Source of the DNA: Oecophyllibacter saccharovorans
Lineage (GTDB): Bacteria; Pseudomonadota; Alphaproteobacteria; Acetobacterales; Acetobacteraceae
DNA: 64,000 nucleotides
NCBI RefSeq assembly: GCF_006542375.1
Contig: NZ_CP038143.1
Location: 558,001 to 622,000 of the forward strand
Reading direction: 5' to 3'
The position numbers and the translations under genes are program-made. The notes beneath the pieces were generated by a model, which searched no databases, was not told where the DNA came from, and saw only the letters and a program-made list of their open reading frames with translations. The stretch's first letter is position 1. Every line of letters begins with the position of its first letter. Shown here in pieces: positions 10,072 to 19,572 of the stretch.

Positions 10072-11745
10072 ATGTCCCCTTCCACCGCCCCACAGGAGGG
10101 GGCTGAACCTGAAGGCCAGGACGGCCGGGCCGCTGTCACGCAAGCCGGATCCGATGCGGTGGGAGAGACCGCTCAGCCCTCACCCGTGCCAAAAGGCAGG
10201 TCCGGGTCAAGGCGGCTGACCCTCTGGGAAAAACTTTTTGCAGCGGTTCACAGAAACTGGCCCATCCGTTCTGCAAGCCTCAACTTCGCACTTCTTTACG
10301 GAGTTGTCTTCTTCACCTCTGCCACGGTCTTTCTCTCCTTCACCTGGTGGAATGCCACACGCCTGCTCGAACATCATGTGCAGACCAGCATCCAGACGGA
10401 AGCGCATGATATGATGCGGCGCTGGATGTATGGCGGTCCTCAGGTTGTCAGTGATTCGATCGAACACCGGCTTGACCAGAATGTCGATGAAGATGCGCTT
10501 TACCTGCTGGTTACTCCCGAAGGACAGAAACTGGCCGGCAATCTGCCTGGCTGGCCGCCGGGCGTTACCAGCACGCACCGATTTTACGAGACCACCGTCC
10601 GCCGCTACAGCTTCGTCACCCAGGCCCTGCTGCACGCCTATAACCTGCCGGACGGCTACCGGCTGATCGTCGGCCATGACGTGCGTGGCCGCCATGTCCT
10701 GCAGCAGATCATGACTGAAACGCTTGTCTGGTGCGCGATCATGATCGCTTTCCTCGCTCTGTGCGGCGCCCTGGTGATGCGCATCCTGTTCCAGCATGTC
10801 GTGCGCTCTATCGCGCGGACCACCTCGGCAGTGGCCCAGGGCGATCTCTCCCACCGCATCCCGCTCAATGGCAGCGAGACAGACCTGGTGGCCACCACGG
10901 TCAACGCCATGCTGGACCGCCTCAAGCGCCTCATGGACGGCGTGCGCCAGGTTTCCAATGCCATCGCCCATGATCTGCGCACACCGGTCGCGCGCGCGCG
11001 CACACGCCTGGAAGATGCCGCGCTGCACGCCCGTACAGAAACCGACCTGCGCAACGCCATCACCCAAGCCCTGACTGACCTCGACCATATCACCGGCATT
11101 TTTGAAGCCCTGCTGCGCATTGCCCAGATCGAGGCCGGTGCGCGCCGCGCCGCGTTCGCCCCCCTGAACGTTACCCCCAATCTCTACGGCATTGCCGAAC
11201 TCTATGAAGCCTCGATGGAGGAACGGGGGCTCAAGCTGAAACTTGACCTGCAGGAGACGCCTGAAATCATCGGCGATAACCGGATGCTCCAGCAGGCAGT
11301 GGCCAACCTGCTCGACAATGCCGTCAAATTCGCCCCGCCCGGCAGCACAATCACGCTCAGCGCACGCCCCCTGCGCGTGATGGAGGATTCCGTGCCCACA
11401 GGGGTTGAAATCAGTGTCAGTGATGAGGGGCCGGGCATGAGTGCCGCTGACATGGCACGGGCCCATGAAAGGTTCTTCCGCGCTGAAAATGCGCGCAGCA
11501 CACCCGGCTCGGGACTGGGACTGTCACTGGTGCAGGCGGTCGCAGCCCTGCACCGAGGCCAGCTGAGCCTGAGCGATACCCATCCTTCCGGCCCTTTTGC
11601 CCCGCATGACGGTACGGCAGATCAGGACACAGCCCACGGAAACAATCCGGCAAGCGACGAAAACCCCTTACGCAGCCGCGGCCTGCGCGCAACGCTGCAG
11701 CTGCCTTTGGGCAATCCACGCGATATTCTGCCCAAGGAAGGGTAA
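10072..11745 (+). CDS. Sensor histidine kinase
   Basis: A 557-residue membrane sensor kinase paired with the preceding regulator. A long polar cytoplasmic N-terminus (1-65) precedes transmembrane segment 1 (about 68-92); a periplasmic sensing domain of about 120 residues follows; transmembrane segment 2 is at about 215-240. A HAMP linker is at 240-290, the HisKA box NAIAHDLRTPVAR places the phosphorylated residue at H300, and the ATPase domain shows NLLDNAVKFAP, SDEGPG and GSGLGLSLVQ. An insert of about 35 low-complexity residues lies near the C-terminus (THPSGPFAPHDG onward). The signal sensed cannot be read. Confidence 0.92.
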   Translation: MSPSTAPQEGAEPEGQDGRAAVTQAGSDAVGETAQPSPVPKGRSGSRRLTLWEKLFAAVHRNWPIRSASLNFALLYGVVFFTSATVFLSFTWWNATRLLEHHVQTSIQTEAHDMMRRWMYGGPQVVSDSIEHRLDQNVDEDALYLLVTPEGQKLAGNLPGWPPGVTSTHRFYETTVRRYSFVTQALLHAYNLPDGYRLIVGHDVRGRHVLQQIMTETLVWCAIMIAFLALCGALVMRILFQHVVRSIARTTSAVAQGDLSHRIPLNGSETDLVATTVNAMLDRLKRLMDGVRQVSNAIAHDLRTPVARARTRLEDAALHARTETDLRNAITQALTDLDHITGIFEALLRIAQIEAGARRAAFAPLNVTPNLYGIAELYEASMEERGLKLKLDLQETPEIIGDNRMLQQAVANLLDNAVKFAPPGSTITLSARPLRVMEDSVPTGVEISVSDEGPGMSAADMARAHERFFRAENARSTPGSGLGLSLVQAVAALHRGQLSLSDTHPSGPFAPHDGTADQDTAHGNNPASDENPLRSRGLRATLQLPLGNPRDILPKEG

Positions 11746-11876
11746 CCATTCGGAAGGCGGGGTTGTGCACATGTCATTTACTTCACGTCACACGCCCTTA
11801 AACGGCCATAAAACCCCTGCATCTGAAAAGGCTGTACTCCACACGCCACGTTTGTTCATCAGGAGTTAGCCCCTTC

Positions 11877-12749
11877 ATGACGCTTTTCACTAAAGTGCTT
11901 CCCGTCGCCCTGCTGGCGACCCTTGCAGTACCGAACAATCCGCTTATGCCCGGCCATGCCCGTGCCGACGCGCCGGCCCATCAGCTGCCACCCGGTCCCC
12001 CGCCCCCACCGCCAGGCATGATGGGAATGGGAATGATGGGCATGATGCATCATCCGCACGGCACGGTGCTGAACTTCAGCACCCATGGCGTTGCCAAGGC
12101 GGTGCCGACTGTCCTGACCCTCAACTTCACCGCCTACAGCCAGAGCACTTCCCCGGCTCAGGCCCAGGCCACGCTGAACCAGGAAGTTGAAGGCGCCATG
12201 AAGCTGGCCGCCGGCCAGACGGATATCTCCACCGTTGCAGGCAACTACACGCTGACGCAGGACTATTCCGAACATGGTCCCCGCCACTGGAGCGCCCGTC
12301 AGGAACTTTCCCTTCGCGGCACGGATGCACCGCGGCTGCTGAAACTGGCTGAAAAGATCCAGAATCAGGGTCTGGCTCTTGAAGGAATGGACTGGTCGTT
12401 CGATGACGCGACCAAGGAAAAGCTCCTGGACAGCGCCCGTTCCCAGGCACTCGCCAAGATCCGCCCTCAGGCGGAAGCTGATGCCAAAGCCCTGGGGCTG
12501 CAGCTGCGCGGGTTGATGCAGGTCGGCATTTTCGACGAATCCTCCAATCCCTTCCCCCATCCCCTGATGCTGGCGAAAGCTGCGCGTTTCTCAGCGCCCG
12601 TGCCGCCCCAGAGCACGCCCGATGAGCAGAGCGTGCGCGTGACCGTGCAGGTCAAGGCCATGCTGGGCCGTCCCCATTCCGGCAAGGACATGGACCGGGA
12701 AGGCCCTGACGCCCCGCCGCCTCATCCTGATACCCGCCACCCGTTCTGA
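11877..12749 (+). CDS. SIMPL-domain (DUF541) periplasmic protein with Met/His-rich patch
   Basis: A 290-residue exported protein. A signal sequence (1-29, ending near GHARADA) is followed by a proline tract and then a Met/His-rich run at residues 48-61 (MMGMGMMGMMHH). The body (about 65-265) has the SIMPL/DUF541 pattern: VLNFSTHGVAKAVPTVLTLNF, then LRGTDAPRLLKLAEKIQNQGL and SARSQALAKIRPQAEADAKALGLQ. SIMPL proteins are periplasmic and of uncertain function. The Met/His patch and a His/Pro-rich C-terminal tail look able to bind metal such as copper, which is inference. It lies downstream of the two-component pair. Confidence 0.8.
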   Translation: MTLFTKVLPVALLATLAVPNNPLMPGHARADAPAHQLPPGPPPPPPGMMGMGMMGMMHHPHGTVLNFSTHGVAKAVPTVLTLNFTAYSQSTSPAQAQATLNQEVEGAMKLAAGQTDISTVAGNYTLTQDYSEHGPRHWSARQELSLRGTDAPRLLKLAEKIQNQGLALEGMDWSFDDATKEKLLDSARSQALAKIRPQAEADAKALGLQLRGLMQVGIFDESSNPFPHPLMLAKAARFSAPVPPQSTPDEQSVRVTVQVKAMLGRPHSGKDMDREGPDAPPPHPDTRHPF

Positions 12750-12760
12750 ACCCCATCCGA

Positions 12761-12783
12761 TCCTCTGTCTGTGAGGCAGAGGA
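12761..12783. terminator. Hairpin between convergent genes
   Basis: TCCTCTG (12761-12767) pairs with CAGAGGA (12777-12783) across a 9-base loop between the convergent SIMPL and protease genes. There is no U-tract, so it is a weak candidate for a bidirectional terminator. Confidence 0.4.
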
Positions 12784-12798
12784 CCGTCACCACCCTCT

Positions 12799-14292
12799 TC
12801 ACTCTCCCAGATCGGAAAGCGGGTATTTCCCCAGCCTGATCGCCAGGGTGCGGATGGCTCCGTCGCGTCGGATCGTGAAGTTGAACACCGTGCCGGGATG
12901 CGCCGCCGCGACACTGCGCAGCACGGTTCGTGCGTCGTGAACCGGTACGTCACCCATCGCCAGAATCTCGTCTCCCTTACGCAGACCGCCCTTCCAGGCG
13001 GCGCCATGGGGATCGAGTTCCTCCACCCACATCGGAGCGGTGGCATCGTTCAGGGTCACGCCCAGCCAGCCATGGTCCACATGGCCTGTGCGGATGATAT
13101 CATTCACCACGCCGGCCACGATCTCGGCCGGAATACCGAAGCCGATACCCACTGAGCCATCGCTGGGCGAAGCAATGGCTGCGTTGACAGCCACCACCTC
13201 GCCCCGGAGATTGAAAGCCGGACCGCCTGAATTGCCGGGATTGATGGGCGCATCCAGCTGCATGAAGTTGTCAAGCGCGCCGATCCCGAGGTCCCGCCCG
13301 ACAGCTGAGACGATCCCCGCCGTCACTGATGAACCGAAACCGAACGGATTGCCGGCCACCATGATCCAGTCACCGATCTCCACCAGGCGGCTGTCGCCCC
13401 AGGTGACATAAGGCAGGGGGGTATCGCTGTTGACCTTGATGACCGCAATGTCGGTCATCGGATCAGCACCCAGCAGATGGGCCTTGAGGATACGCCCGTC
13501 AGACAGGGCCACGCTGACATGTGCCGCTTCACCGACCACGTGGCGGTTGGTTACGATGATGCCGCTCGGGTCGATCAGGAAGCCGGAGCCCGCCCCGTTC
13601 GTATCGTCTTCCACCGGTCGGACCTGGCGGCGGACTGGCCTGTTGCCCGCACCGGAATGGCGAGCAGCGGAATGGCCGTGCGGTACAGCAGAATGCGGGG
13701 TCTTCGCATGAGGGCGTTCATGGCGCAGGCCAGTTCTGGAATTGCGGCCATGATGGCTTCGTCCAGCCGCCGCCCCTTTCCCATGCGGGGCTGGGCCGGT
13801 GGATGCATGGGGCGTGCCGCGGCTGGAGGCCTGTTCCCCCTCTCCGCCCGACGTGGCTTCATCCGAAGTGCCGGGTTCATTGCCGGTCGTTCCCTGGGCG
13901 GAAGACCGGCCGTGACCCTGGCTGCGGCTGGTCCCTGGGGTGCGGCCATTGCGGGCAGGCGTGGGAGGCGGCTCATTGTCCACAAGGGAAATATTCACAA
14001 CAGCCGGGATAACGCGGCGCACCAGGGGGGAGAAGCTGGGGAGATCCACCAGCAGGGGGGCCTGATCAGCCTTTTCAGCAGCTGCAGAAGGCTGCGAGCT
14101 TCCCTGCGATGGCAGCACGAGCGGCGGTGAGACGGATTTCGCGCGTCCATGCATCGAGGCAGGGAGGCTGCCTGCTTCCTGTTCTTCCAGACTGTAAACA
14201 GGCGCAAACCAGTAAAACCCCAGACAAACGAGACCTGCGGTCACGATGCCCGTGCTGGCTGCAACGAGACCTGTCAGGATTGCCGGTTTCAA
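12799..14292 (-). CDS. HtrA/DegP-like serine protease with one PDZ domain and a long low-complexity insert
   Basis: A 497-residue periplasmic trypsin-like protease of the HtrA/DegS type. An N-terminal membrane anchor spans about residues 7-30. The catalytic triad is H251 (VTNRHVV), D281 (MTDIAVIK) and S355 (NPGNSGGPAF). A single PDZ domain follows (about 405-485). Unusually, about 120 residues (107-229) rich in Gly, Ser, His, Arg and Pro interrupt the start of the protease domain just after VIPAVVNISLVDNE. One PDZ plus an anchor suggests a DegS-like sensor or quality-control protease. It is divergent from the EamA gene. Confidence 0.9.
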   Translation of the reverse strand: MKPAILTGLVAASTGIVTAGLVCLGFYWFAPVYSLEEQEAGSLPASMHGRAKSVSPPLVLPSQGSSQPSAAAEKADQAPLLVDLPSFSPLVRRVIPAVVNISLVDNEPPPTPARNGRTPGTSRSQGHGRSSAQGTTGNEPGTSDEATSGGEGEQASSRGTPHASTGPAPHGKGAAAGRSHHGRNSRTGLRHERPHAKTPHSAVPHGHSAARHSGAGNRPVRRQVRPVEDDTNGAGSGFLIDPSGIIVTNRHVVGEAAHVSVALSDGRILKAHLLGADPMTDIAVIKVNSDTPLPYVTWGDSRLVEIGDWIMVAGNPFGFGSSVTAGIVSAVGRDLGIGALDNFMQLDAPINPGNSGGPAFNLRGEVVAVNAAIASPSDGSVGIGFGIPAEIVAGVVNDIIRTGHVDHGWLGVTLNDATAPMWVEELDPHGAAWKGGLRKGDEILAMGDVPVHDARTVLRSVAAAHPGTVFNFTIRRDGAIRTLAIRLGKYPLSDLGE

Positions 14293-14683
14293 TAACGTCT
14301 CCGCCCCAATTACACAGCCACACCGGCAATGCCGTCCGAAAAGCCCGACCTGGATCCTGCCGCCACTTCACTTCAGCAAGCCGCCCAGGCCTCAAGAAAG
14401 ACTGCTTGAAATTACTAGCCAGCCAAGCAGAGCCCACCCCGCAAACCCCAGGCGCAGGCTGAACGCGCCAGCGCAGCGCGCACCTGCTGCAGAAGATTTG
14501 TCAACTGATCGAGTTTCGTCTTTCATATAGCCATAAATGACCGTTTCATCGCCACCCTTCAGCAGGTTGGGGCTTTCTCTTCCCCTACCCGTGACTTTGC
14601 GGCCACAGCCTTGCAGATACAGCTGAAAAGACCAAACAAAATCAGAATCCGGAAAGATGAAAAATCTGTGGGGAACATCAGCA
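14293..14683. other. Gene-free divergent intergenic region
   Basis: Between the protease start and the EamA start I see no convincing gene. The right half is AT-richer and should hold the promoters of both genes; no clear -35/-10 pair stood out. Confidence 0.4.
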
Positions 14684-15109
14684 ATGGATAACAGATGGCT
14701 GCTTTACGCCCTGGCTTCCATGGTTTTTGCTGGCTGCACTTCAGTCATTGCCAAGATGGGGTTGAACGGCATCTCGGCCGAGCTTGGCTTGGGTGTACGT
14801 ACCCTTTTCGTGTCGGCTTTCGTCTTTCTGCTCGTTATTGCCCTGGTCCCTGCGCGTGAGGTGAACGCGCTGCGGGGCGACAACTGGCTGTGGCTTGGCC
14901 TGTCCGGGCTGACCACGGCGCTGTCATGGATTTTCTACTACAAAGCCCTCAAGCTCGGTGATGTCGCCAATGTCGCCCTTATCGACAAGGGAAGCGTGGT
15001 GGTGGCCATGCTGCTGGCCTGGATGTTTCTGGGCGAGGCCGTCACCTGGAGAATGGGCGTGGGCTGCGCTCTGATCGTGGCTGGCCTGCTGGTGATCGCG
15101 CGGCGCTGA
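14684..15109 (+). CDS. Single-EamA-domain membrane transporter
   Basis: A 141-residue membrane protein made of one EamA/DMT repeat with about five helices, ending in the typical FLGEAVTWRMGVGCALIVAGLLVI signature. Such half-size members probably act as dimers. The ATG at 14684 gives the standard family length; an ATG at 14657 (with GGAAAG upstream) would add nine residues. It converges on hrpB. The substrate is unknown. Confidence 0.85.
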   Translation: MDNRWLLYALASMVFAGCTSVIAKMGLNGISAELGLGVRTLFVSAFVFLLVIALVPAREVNALRGDNWLWLGLSGLTTALSWIFYYKALKLGDVANVALIDKGSVVVAMLLAWMFLGEAVTWRMGVGCALIVAGLLVIARR

Positions 15110-15149
15110 GGGAGAAACCTGGCAGCCGTCCGGAAAATTCCAGCCCCGC

Positions 15150-17900
15150 TCATTCACGCCGAGGGCGTGACGGCGGCTGGGCCAGGGCCGGATTTTCCGG
15201 CCAGGCGTGCTTGGGGTAGCGGCCTCTCATGTCGCGGCGCATGTCCGACCAGCCTTCCTGCCAGAAGCGCGCCAGATCCGCGGTAATGGCCTGGGGTCTG
15301 CCGGCCGGTGACAGCAGCACCACCTGAAGCGGCTGACCACCGATGCGCGGCAGGGAGGTGGTGCCATAAAAAATCTGCGCCCGTGCCGAAACCGTCGGAA
15401 CAGAAGCCGTATAATCCACTGCAAGGGTAGTGTTCTTCAGGGAAATACGGGCAGGACAGCACGGCTCAAGCGCTGAAAGCTGCCCATGATCCAGTCTGGC
15501 ACGCAGAATATTCAGGAGATCCAGCTCCTGCAGCTGCCCCATGCTGTCGCACCCTGCCAGATAGGGGGCAAGCCAGGAGTCCTCGCCCTCCAGGGTGCGG
15601 CTCAGCGCCTCATCGGAAAGGTCCGGCAGACTGGCCAGCACGCTTTCCTGCTTTCCCCCGCTCTGAGTGCCCAGCTGGCGGGCCAGGGCAACACGCGCCT
15701 GGAACTGTCGTGCGGCCTCCGTCCAGGGCAGCGCGGTCTCCAGAGCGCCTGCGGCCTGGCTGAGCAGCCACGGCAACGCTTCGTCAGGAGTAGCGCGGAC
15801 ATTGCGGTCCTGCAGGACCAAAGCCCCCAGGCTCTGGCGGTCCCGTATCACCACGCGCCCCGTGACCCCATCGAAGGCCCCTTCGCGCCGGTGGGTCACC
15901 TGGGCCTGGACGGCTGGCGGCAACCGGTCAGGCGAGAGAGGCGCTGCCAGGGTGATGGCCGTGCCTTTTCCGACATGAAGCGCGGCACAGGCCAGCATCT
16001 TCTCGCGGCTCAGCGGATCACGCAGTCCAAGCGACGCGCTGCCTCCACCCGCCAAGCGGTACCGCCCTTCCCCGTTGCGCAAGCCCAGGTAATCTGGAAA
16101 ACCGGCAGCGATCAGGCGACCGACGATATCAGAGCCGGGTCTGTCTGCCGGCTGGGTCCCTGTATTCCCCCCCTCCTCTTGCCGCAAAAGCGAATCAAGC
16201 AGGCTGAAATCCAGCGCCTTTTCCTGCCTCCCGCCACGTCGCCAGTAGCGCTGCGCCCCTTCCTTCAGGCGTTGCAGAACATGGCGCGGAACCGGCACTG
16301 CGCCTCCACCCGCCGACTGCCTGAGCAACGGGTCGGGAGAGAACAGTTTCAGCCGCTCCACGATATCCACGCCCGCTTCACTGCGTCCGCCCGAGCTGGC
16401 AGAGGCAGGCGCACGCAGGGGGTCACGCTCATCAAGAAGGGAGGCCAGACAGGCCGCAACCACATGCTCCTGCGGCGTCCGGGCTGCACACAGCATGGCA
16501 GCAAGACGGGGATGCGTGCCAAAACGGAGCATGCGCTCGCCCAAAGGGGAAAGCTGACCCTGCCCGTCCAGCGCGCCCAGCTTCTGCAACAGGCTGCGTC
16601 CGGCAGCCAGCGTGCCGGTCGGCGCGGCCTCAAGCATGGGGAGCTGTTCCGGCGGCGTGCCCATGATTTTCTCCCAGGCGGCCGTCACCAGGGCGAAATC
16701 GGCCAGGTCAGCCTCGCCGATCGCAGGCTTCTCCTGCACCGGCAGAGCGCGCTGGGTCATCTCCGACCACAACCGCACAGTAATCCCCGGCCCCTGACGC
16801 CCCGCGCGCCCCGCCCGCTGCGCAGCTGTAGCGCGCGATATGCGGCGCGTGCGCAGGCGTGACAGGCCCGTTCCCGGGTCGCGCTCAGGCTTGCGCCGCC
16901 AGCCGCCGTCAATCACCACGCGCACTCCGGGCACGGTCAGCGAAGTCTCGGCTATGGAGGTCGCCAGCACGATCCGGCGGCCGACCTGCGGGTCAAGAGC
17001 GCGGTTCTGTTCCTCCAGGTTCTGCTCGCCATAAAGCGGAAATACCGGCAGATCCTGCAGAAGGGCCTGGGTGCGGCGAATTTCCCCAAGGCCGGGCAGA
17101 AAAGCCAGAATTGAACCTTCCTCCTCGCCCCAGGCCTGCCTTACGGCAGCGGCGCAGGCTTCCGGCAGGTGCGGCGCCTTGGAAGCATGCCTGCCGCCTG
17201 GCCCCCGGGCGCCTGAGCTGCCCCCTCCCGCCAGCACGTCAGGCCCATGGCGGGTCTCGACCGGAAAAAGCTGGCCCGCACTTTCAATGAGCGGTGCAGG
17301 CTGCAGGCCGACCCCCTCCGGACCCCGCTCTCCGGGAAGGGCCAGGCCCTGGGTGAAGATTGCGCTGTCCAGCGTTGCCGACATGGCCAGCAGGCGCAGG
17401 GCGGGACGGAAATGCCGTTGCAGGTCCAGACACAGGGCCAGCCCTGTATCGCCGTCCAGCGAGCGCTCATGCACTTCGTCAAAAATGACCGCTTCCACCC
17501 CTTCAAGCAGCGGATCATCCAGTAACCTGCGCACCAGAAGCCCTTCGGTGATCACCTCGATGCGCGTCCGGGCTGAAACAGCACTTTCCGGCCGGGTCCG
17601 GAAACCGATGGTGCCCCCTGGCTTTTCACCCAGCAGATCCGCCATGCGGCCCGCGGCCCCCCTGACCGCCACGCGGCGCGGCTCGACCAGAAGAATTCTG
17701 CCCTCCCGGCCCAGCCACTCCGGCTGCCGGGCCAGCAGGGCCAGAGGCACCAGCGTTGTTTTGCCCGCTCCTGGCGGGGCCGCCAGCACAGCGTTGGAAG
17801 TCCGCGCCAGGGTGGCGAAAAGTTCAGGCAGGATGTCACAGACCGGCAGATCACCGATCCGCGCGGCCAGTGGCTGGGGAAAGACCGGATGCGGCGACAT
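15150..17900 (-). CDS. hrpB: ATP-dependent RNA helicase HrpB
   Basis: A 916-residue DEAH/DExH-box helicase. Walker A is APPGAGKTT (41-49), motif II is DEVH (141-144), motif III is SAT (MSATLDS), and the second RecA domain has ATSIAETSLT and QRAGRAGRQGPG. The C-terminal part matches the HrpB-specific region (LSPAGRPQAITADLARFWQEGW). Length exceeds the E. coli protein (about 820) because of several Gly/Ala/Arg-rich inserts. HrpB's cellular role is poorly known. It heads no obvious operon; the nitroreductase gene lies 16 bases upstream on the same strand. Confidence 0.93.
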   Translation of the reverse strand: MSPHPVFPQPLAARIGDLPVCDILPELFATLARTSNAVLAAPPGAGKTTLVPLALLARQPEWLGREGRILLVEPRRVAVRGAAGRMADLLGEKPGGTIGFRTRPESAVSARTRIEVITEGLLVRRLLDDPLLEGVEAVIFDEVHERSLDGDTGLALCLDLQRHFRPALRLLAMSATLDSAIFTQGLALPGERGPEGVGLQPAPLIESAGQLFPVETRHGPDVLAGGGSSGARGPGGRHASKAPHLPEACAAAVRQAWGEEEGSILAFLPGLGEIRRTQALLQDLPVFPLYGEQNLEEQNRALDPQVGRRIVLATSIAETSLTVPGVRVVIDGGWRRKPERDPGTGLSRLRTRRISRATAAQRAGRAGRQGPGITVRLWSEMTQRALPVQEKPAIGEADLADFALVTAAWEKIMGTPPEQLPMLEAAPTGTLAAGRSLLQKLGALDGQGQLSPLGERMLRFGTHPRLAAMLCAARTPQEHVVAACLASLLDERDPLRAPASASSGGRSEAGVDIVERLKLFSPDPLLRQSAGGGAVPVPRHVLQRLKEGAQRYWRRGGRQEKALDFSLLDSLLRQEEGGNTGTQPADRPGSDIVGRLIAAGFPDYLGLRNGEGRYRLAGGGSASLGLRDPLSREKMLACAALHVGKGTAITLAAPLSPDRLPPAVQAQVTHRREGAFDGVTGRVVIRDRQSLGALVLQDRNVRATPDEALPWLLSQAAGALETALPWTEAARQFQARVALARQLGTQSGGKQESVLASLPDLSDEALSRTLEGEDSWLAPYLAGCDSMGQLQELDLLNILRARLDHGQLSALEPCCPARISLKNTTLAVDYTASVPTVSARAQIFYGTTSLPRIGGQPLQVVLLSPAGRPQAITADLARFWQEGWSDMRRDMRGRYPKHAWPENPALAQPPSRPRRE

Positions 17901-17916
17901 CGGAAAAGTATCAGCC

Positions 17917-18795
17917 TTACTTGAGCGGAAAGCCGAGCCGCTTCAGGATCGCGCCCATCATGGCCCGTTCTCCCAGACCGGAAGCTTCGGCCATCCGTCC
18001 GGCCGCCGTGCTGGACCACTGCCGTGAAGGCAGGCCCTGTTCCTGCTGGTAGGTATCAGCGCGGCTGTCATAGGCCGCAATATGGGCCGGTTCCTCCTGC
18101 GCACTGTAATGTTCACGGTGCAGAATCACCTCCTGGCCCAGTCGCGGCTTGATCGCCGGGCGGCGCTCCTCTGCCGTCATCTGCGCCGGCACCCCGACAC
18201 TGAGTCCGCAGACTGCTACACAACGGGGCGGCAGACCCAGAAGTTCGGCCACTTTTTCAGGCTCATTGCGCAGACCACCGATGAACACAGTTCCCAGTCC
18301 CATGGATTCAAAAGCGAGCGCACTGTTCTGGGCGGCCAGGGCCGTATCGAAACTGGCCATGAGAAAAGCCTCATGATGATCCAGCCCCGCACTGCCAAGC
18401 CCTTCGCGTTCAGCCATGCGCTCCAGCCGCGAAAGATCGACTATCCAGGCCAGAAACAGCGGCGCCTGCGCCACATAAGGCTGATGGCCGGACAGTTCAG
18501 CCAGCTCCTGGCGCCTGGCGGGGTCCTCTACCGCAACGACCGACCAGGTCTGAAGGTTGCTGGACGTAGGAGCGCTTGAAGCAGCGGCAATACCCAGCTC
18601 CAGCGCTCCTGCCGGCAGGGGGATGTCAGCATAGTGGCGCACGCTGTGATGGCGCAGGGCCGTCAGCAGAACATCGTTTACCGGCAGCGCGCCTTCCTGC
18701 AGCAGCGTCGCCAGCTCTGCGGGTAGCGCCGTCCGATAGCGCTGGTACCAGAGGTCTGCCAGGGCGGCCGCAGAGGGGGAAGAAGACGAGGGCAT
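17917..18795 (-). CDS. Nitroreductase-family NADPH flavin oxidoreductase
   Basis: A 292-residue FMN-dependent nitroreductase of the NfsA/Frp type. Typical segments are HHSVRHYADIPLP (FMN phosphate binding), SAPTSSNLQTWSVVAV (about residues 75-90) and a C-terminal GLPPRCVAVCGLSVG with later RPAIKPRLGQEVILHREHY. AAGGA lies six bases before the ATG. These enzymes reduce quinones or nitroaromatics in the cytoplasm; the natural substrate is unknown. It is followed 16 bases later by hrpB and preceded by apt. Confidence 0.87.
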   Translation of the reverse strand: MPSSSSPSAAALADLWYQRYRTALPAELATLLQEGALPVNDVLLTALRHHSVRHYADIPLPAGALELGIAAASSAPTSSNLQTWSVVAVEDPARRQELAELSGHQPYVAQAPLFLAWIVDLSRLERMAEREGLGSAGLDHHEAFLMASFDTALAAQNSALAFESMGLGTVFIGGLRNEPEKVAELLGLPPRCVAVCGLSVGVPAQMTAEERRPAIKPRLGQEVILHREHYSAQEEPAHIAAYDSRADTYQQEQGLPSRQWSSTAAGRMAEASGLGERAMMGAILKRLGFPLK

Positions 18796-18849
18796 GAAAA
18801 TCCTTCTGACTGAAACTTCGTCCGGAAAAAACTGCTTCAGAAAACTGCT

Positions 18850-19497
18850 TCAATAGGTCATCAGACTGGCAACGGGGATGTCCACCTTCTCACGCCCGCC
18901 CAGCTCGGAAAGCTCGATCATGACAGCGGCGCCGACCACTTCAGCCCCCACCTTACGCAGAAGTGCGACGGAGGCTGCCAAGGTGCCACCGGTAGCAAGC
19001 AGGTCGTCCAGGATCACCACTCGCTCTCCGGGCCTGACAGCATCAGCCTGCACCTGCAGGGTGTCCGTGCCATATTCCAGGCCGTAGGCGAGCGACACGG
19101 TCTCTCCCGGCAGCTTGCCTGGCTTGCGCAGCATGGTGAAACCGCAGCCAAGGCGCTGGGCGACCGGTGCAGCACTCAGGAAGCCACGGCTTTCGATCCC
19201 GGCCAGGCTGTCTGGCCTGAAACGCAGCACTTCCTGAGCCAACCGCGCCGTGGCGATCTGCCACGCCTCCGGGTTTCTCAACAAGGTGGAGATATCATAA
19301 AAAAGTATGCCCGGTTTCGGGAAGTCAGGCACTTCACGGATAAAGGCCTTGAGATCCAGCGGCTGGGGCGCTTGCCAGGGCGTGCCCTGCCGCTTTGAAA
19401 GAGCGGCACCCGGGACTTCCCGCTCTGTATTTTCCTGACCTGACCCGCTCTGATCCGGCTGGAGAGTTACAGAAGCTTCGAGATCGGAGGGGGACAT
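18850..19497 (-). CDS. apt: Adenine phosphoribosyltransferase
   Basis: Salvages adenine to AMP using PRPP. The core (residues 48-215) starts [17 protein letters not shown], has the substrate loop GIESRGFL, and the PRPP motif [12 protein letters not shown]. The product is 215 residues, about 45 more than usual, because of a polar N-terminal extension (1-47). The ATG at 19497 is kept because AAGGA lies seven bases upstream and no closer start codon exists before the core. The extension is therefore probably real. Confidence 0.93.
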   Translation of the reverse strand: MSPSDLEASVTLQPDQSGSGQENTEREVPGAALSKRQGTPWQAPQPLDLKAFIREVPDFPKPGILFYDISTLLRNPEAWQIATARLAQEVLRFRPDSLAGIESRGFLSAAPVAQRLGCGFTMLRKPGKLPGETVSLAYGLEYGTDTLQVQADAVRPGERVVILDDLLATGGTLAASVALLRKVGAEVVGAAVMIELSELGGREKVDIPVASLMTY

Positions 19498-19572
19498 GGC
19501 AGATCCTTTCGGACAGGGAAACAGGCAGATCAGCCGGGAAACGGTTCAGCTGCCTGGAACGACTTTCCTTCT

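Noticed and set aside
15486-16862. 458-codon plus-strand frame inside hrpB
   Set aside because: Antisense to a well-supported helicase gene with intact motifs; composition is Gln/Arg/Ala-rich as expected for a shadow.
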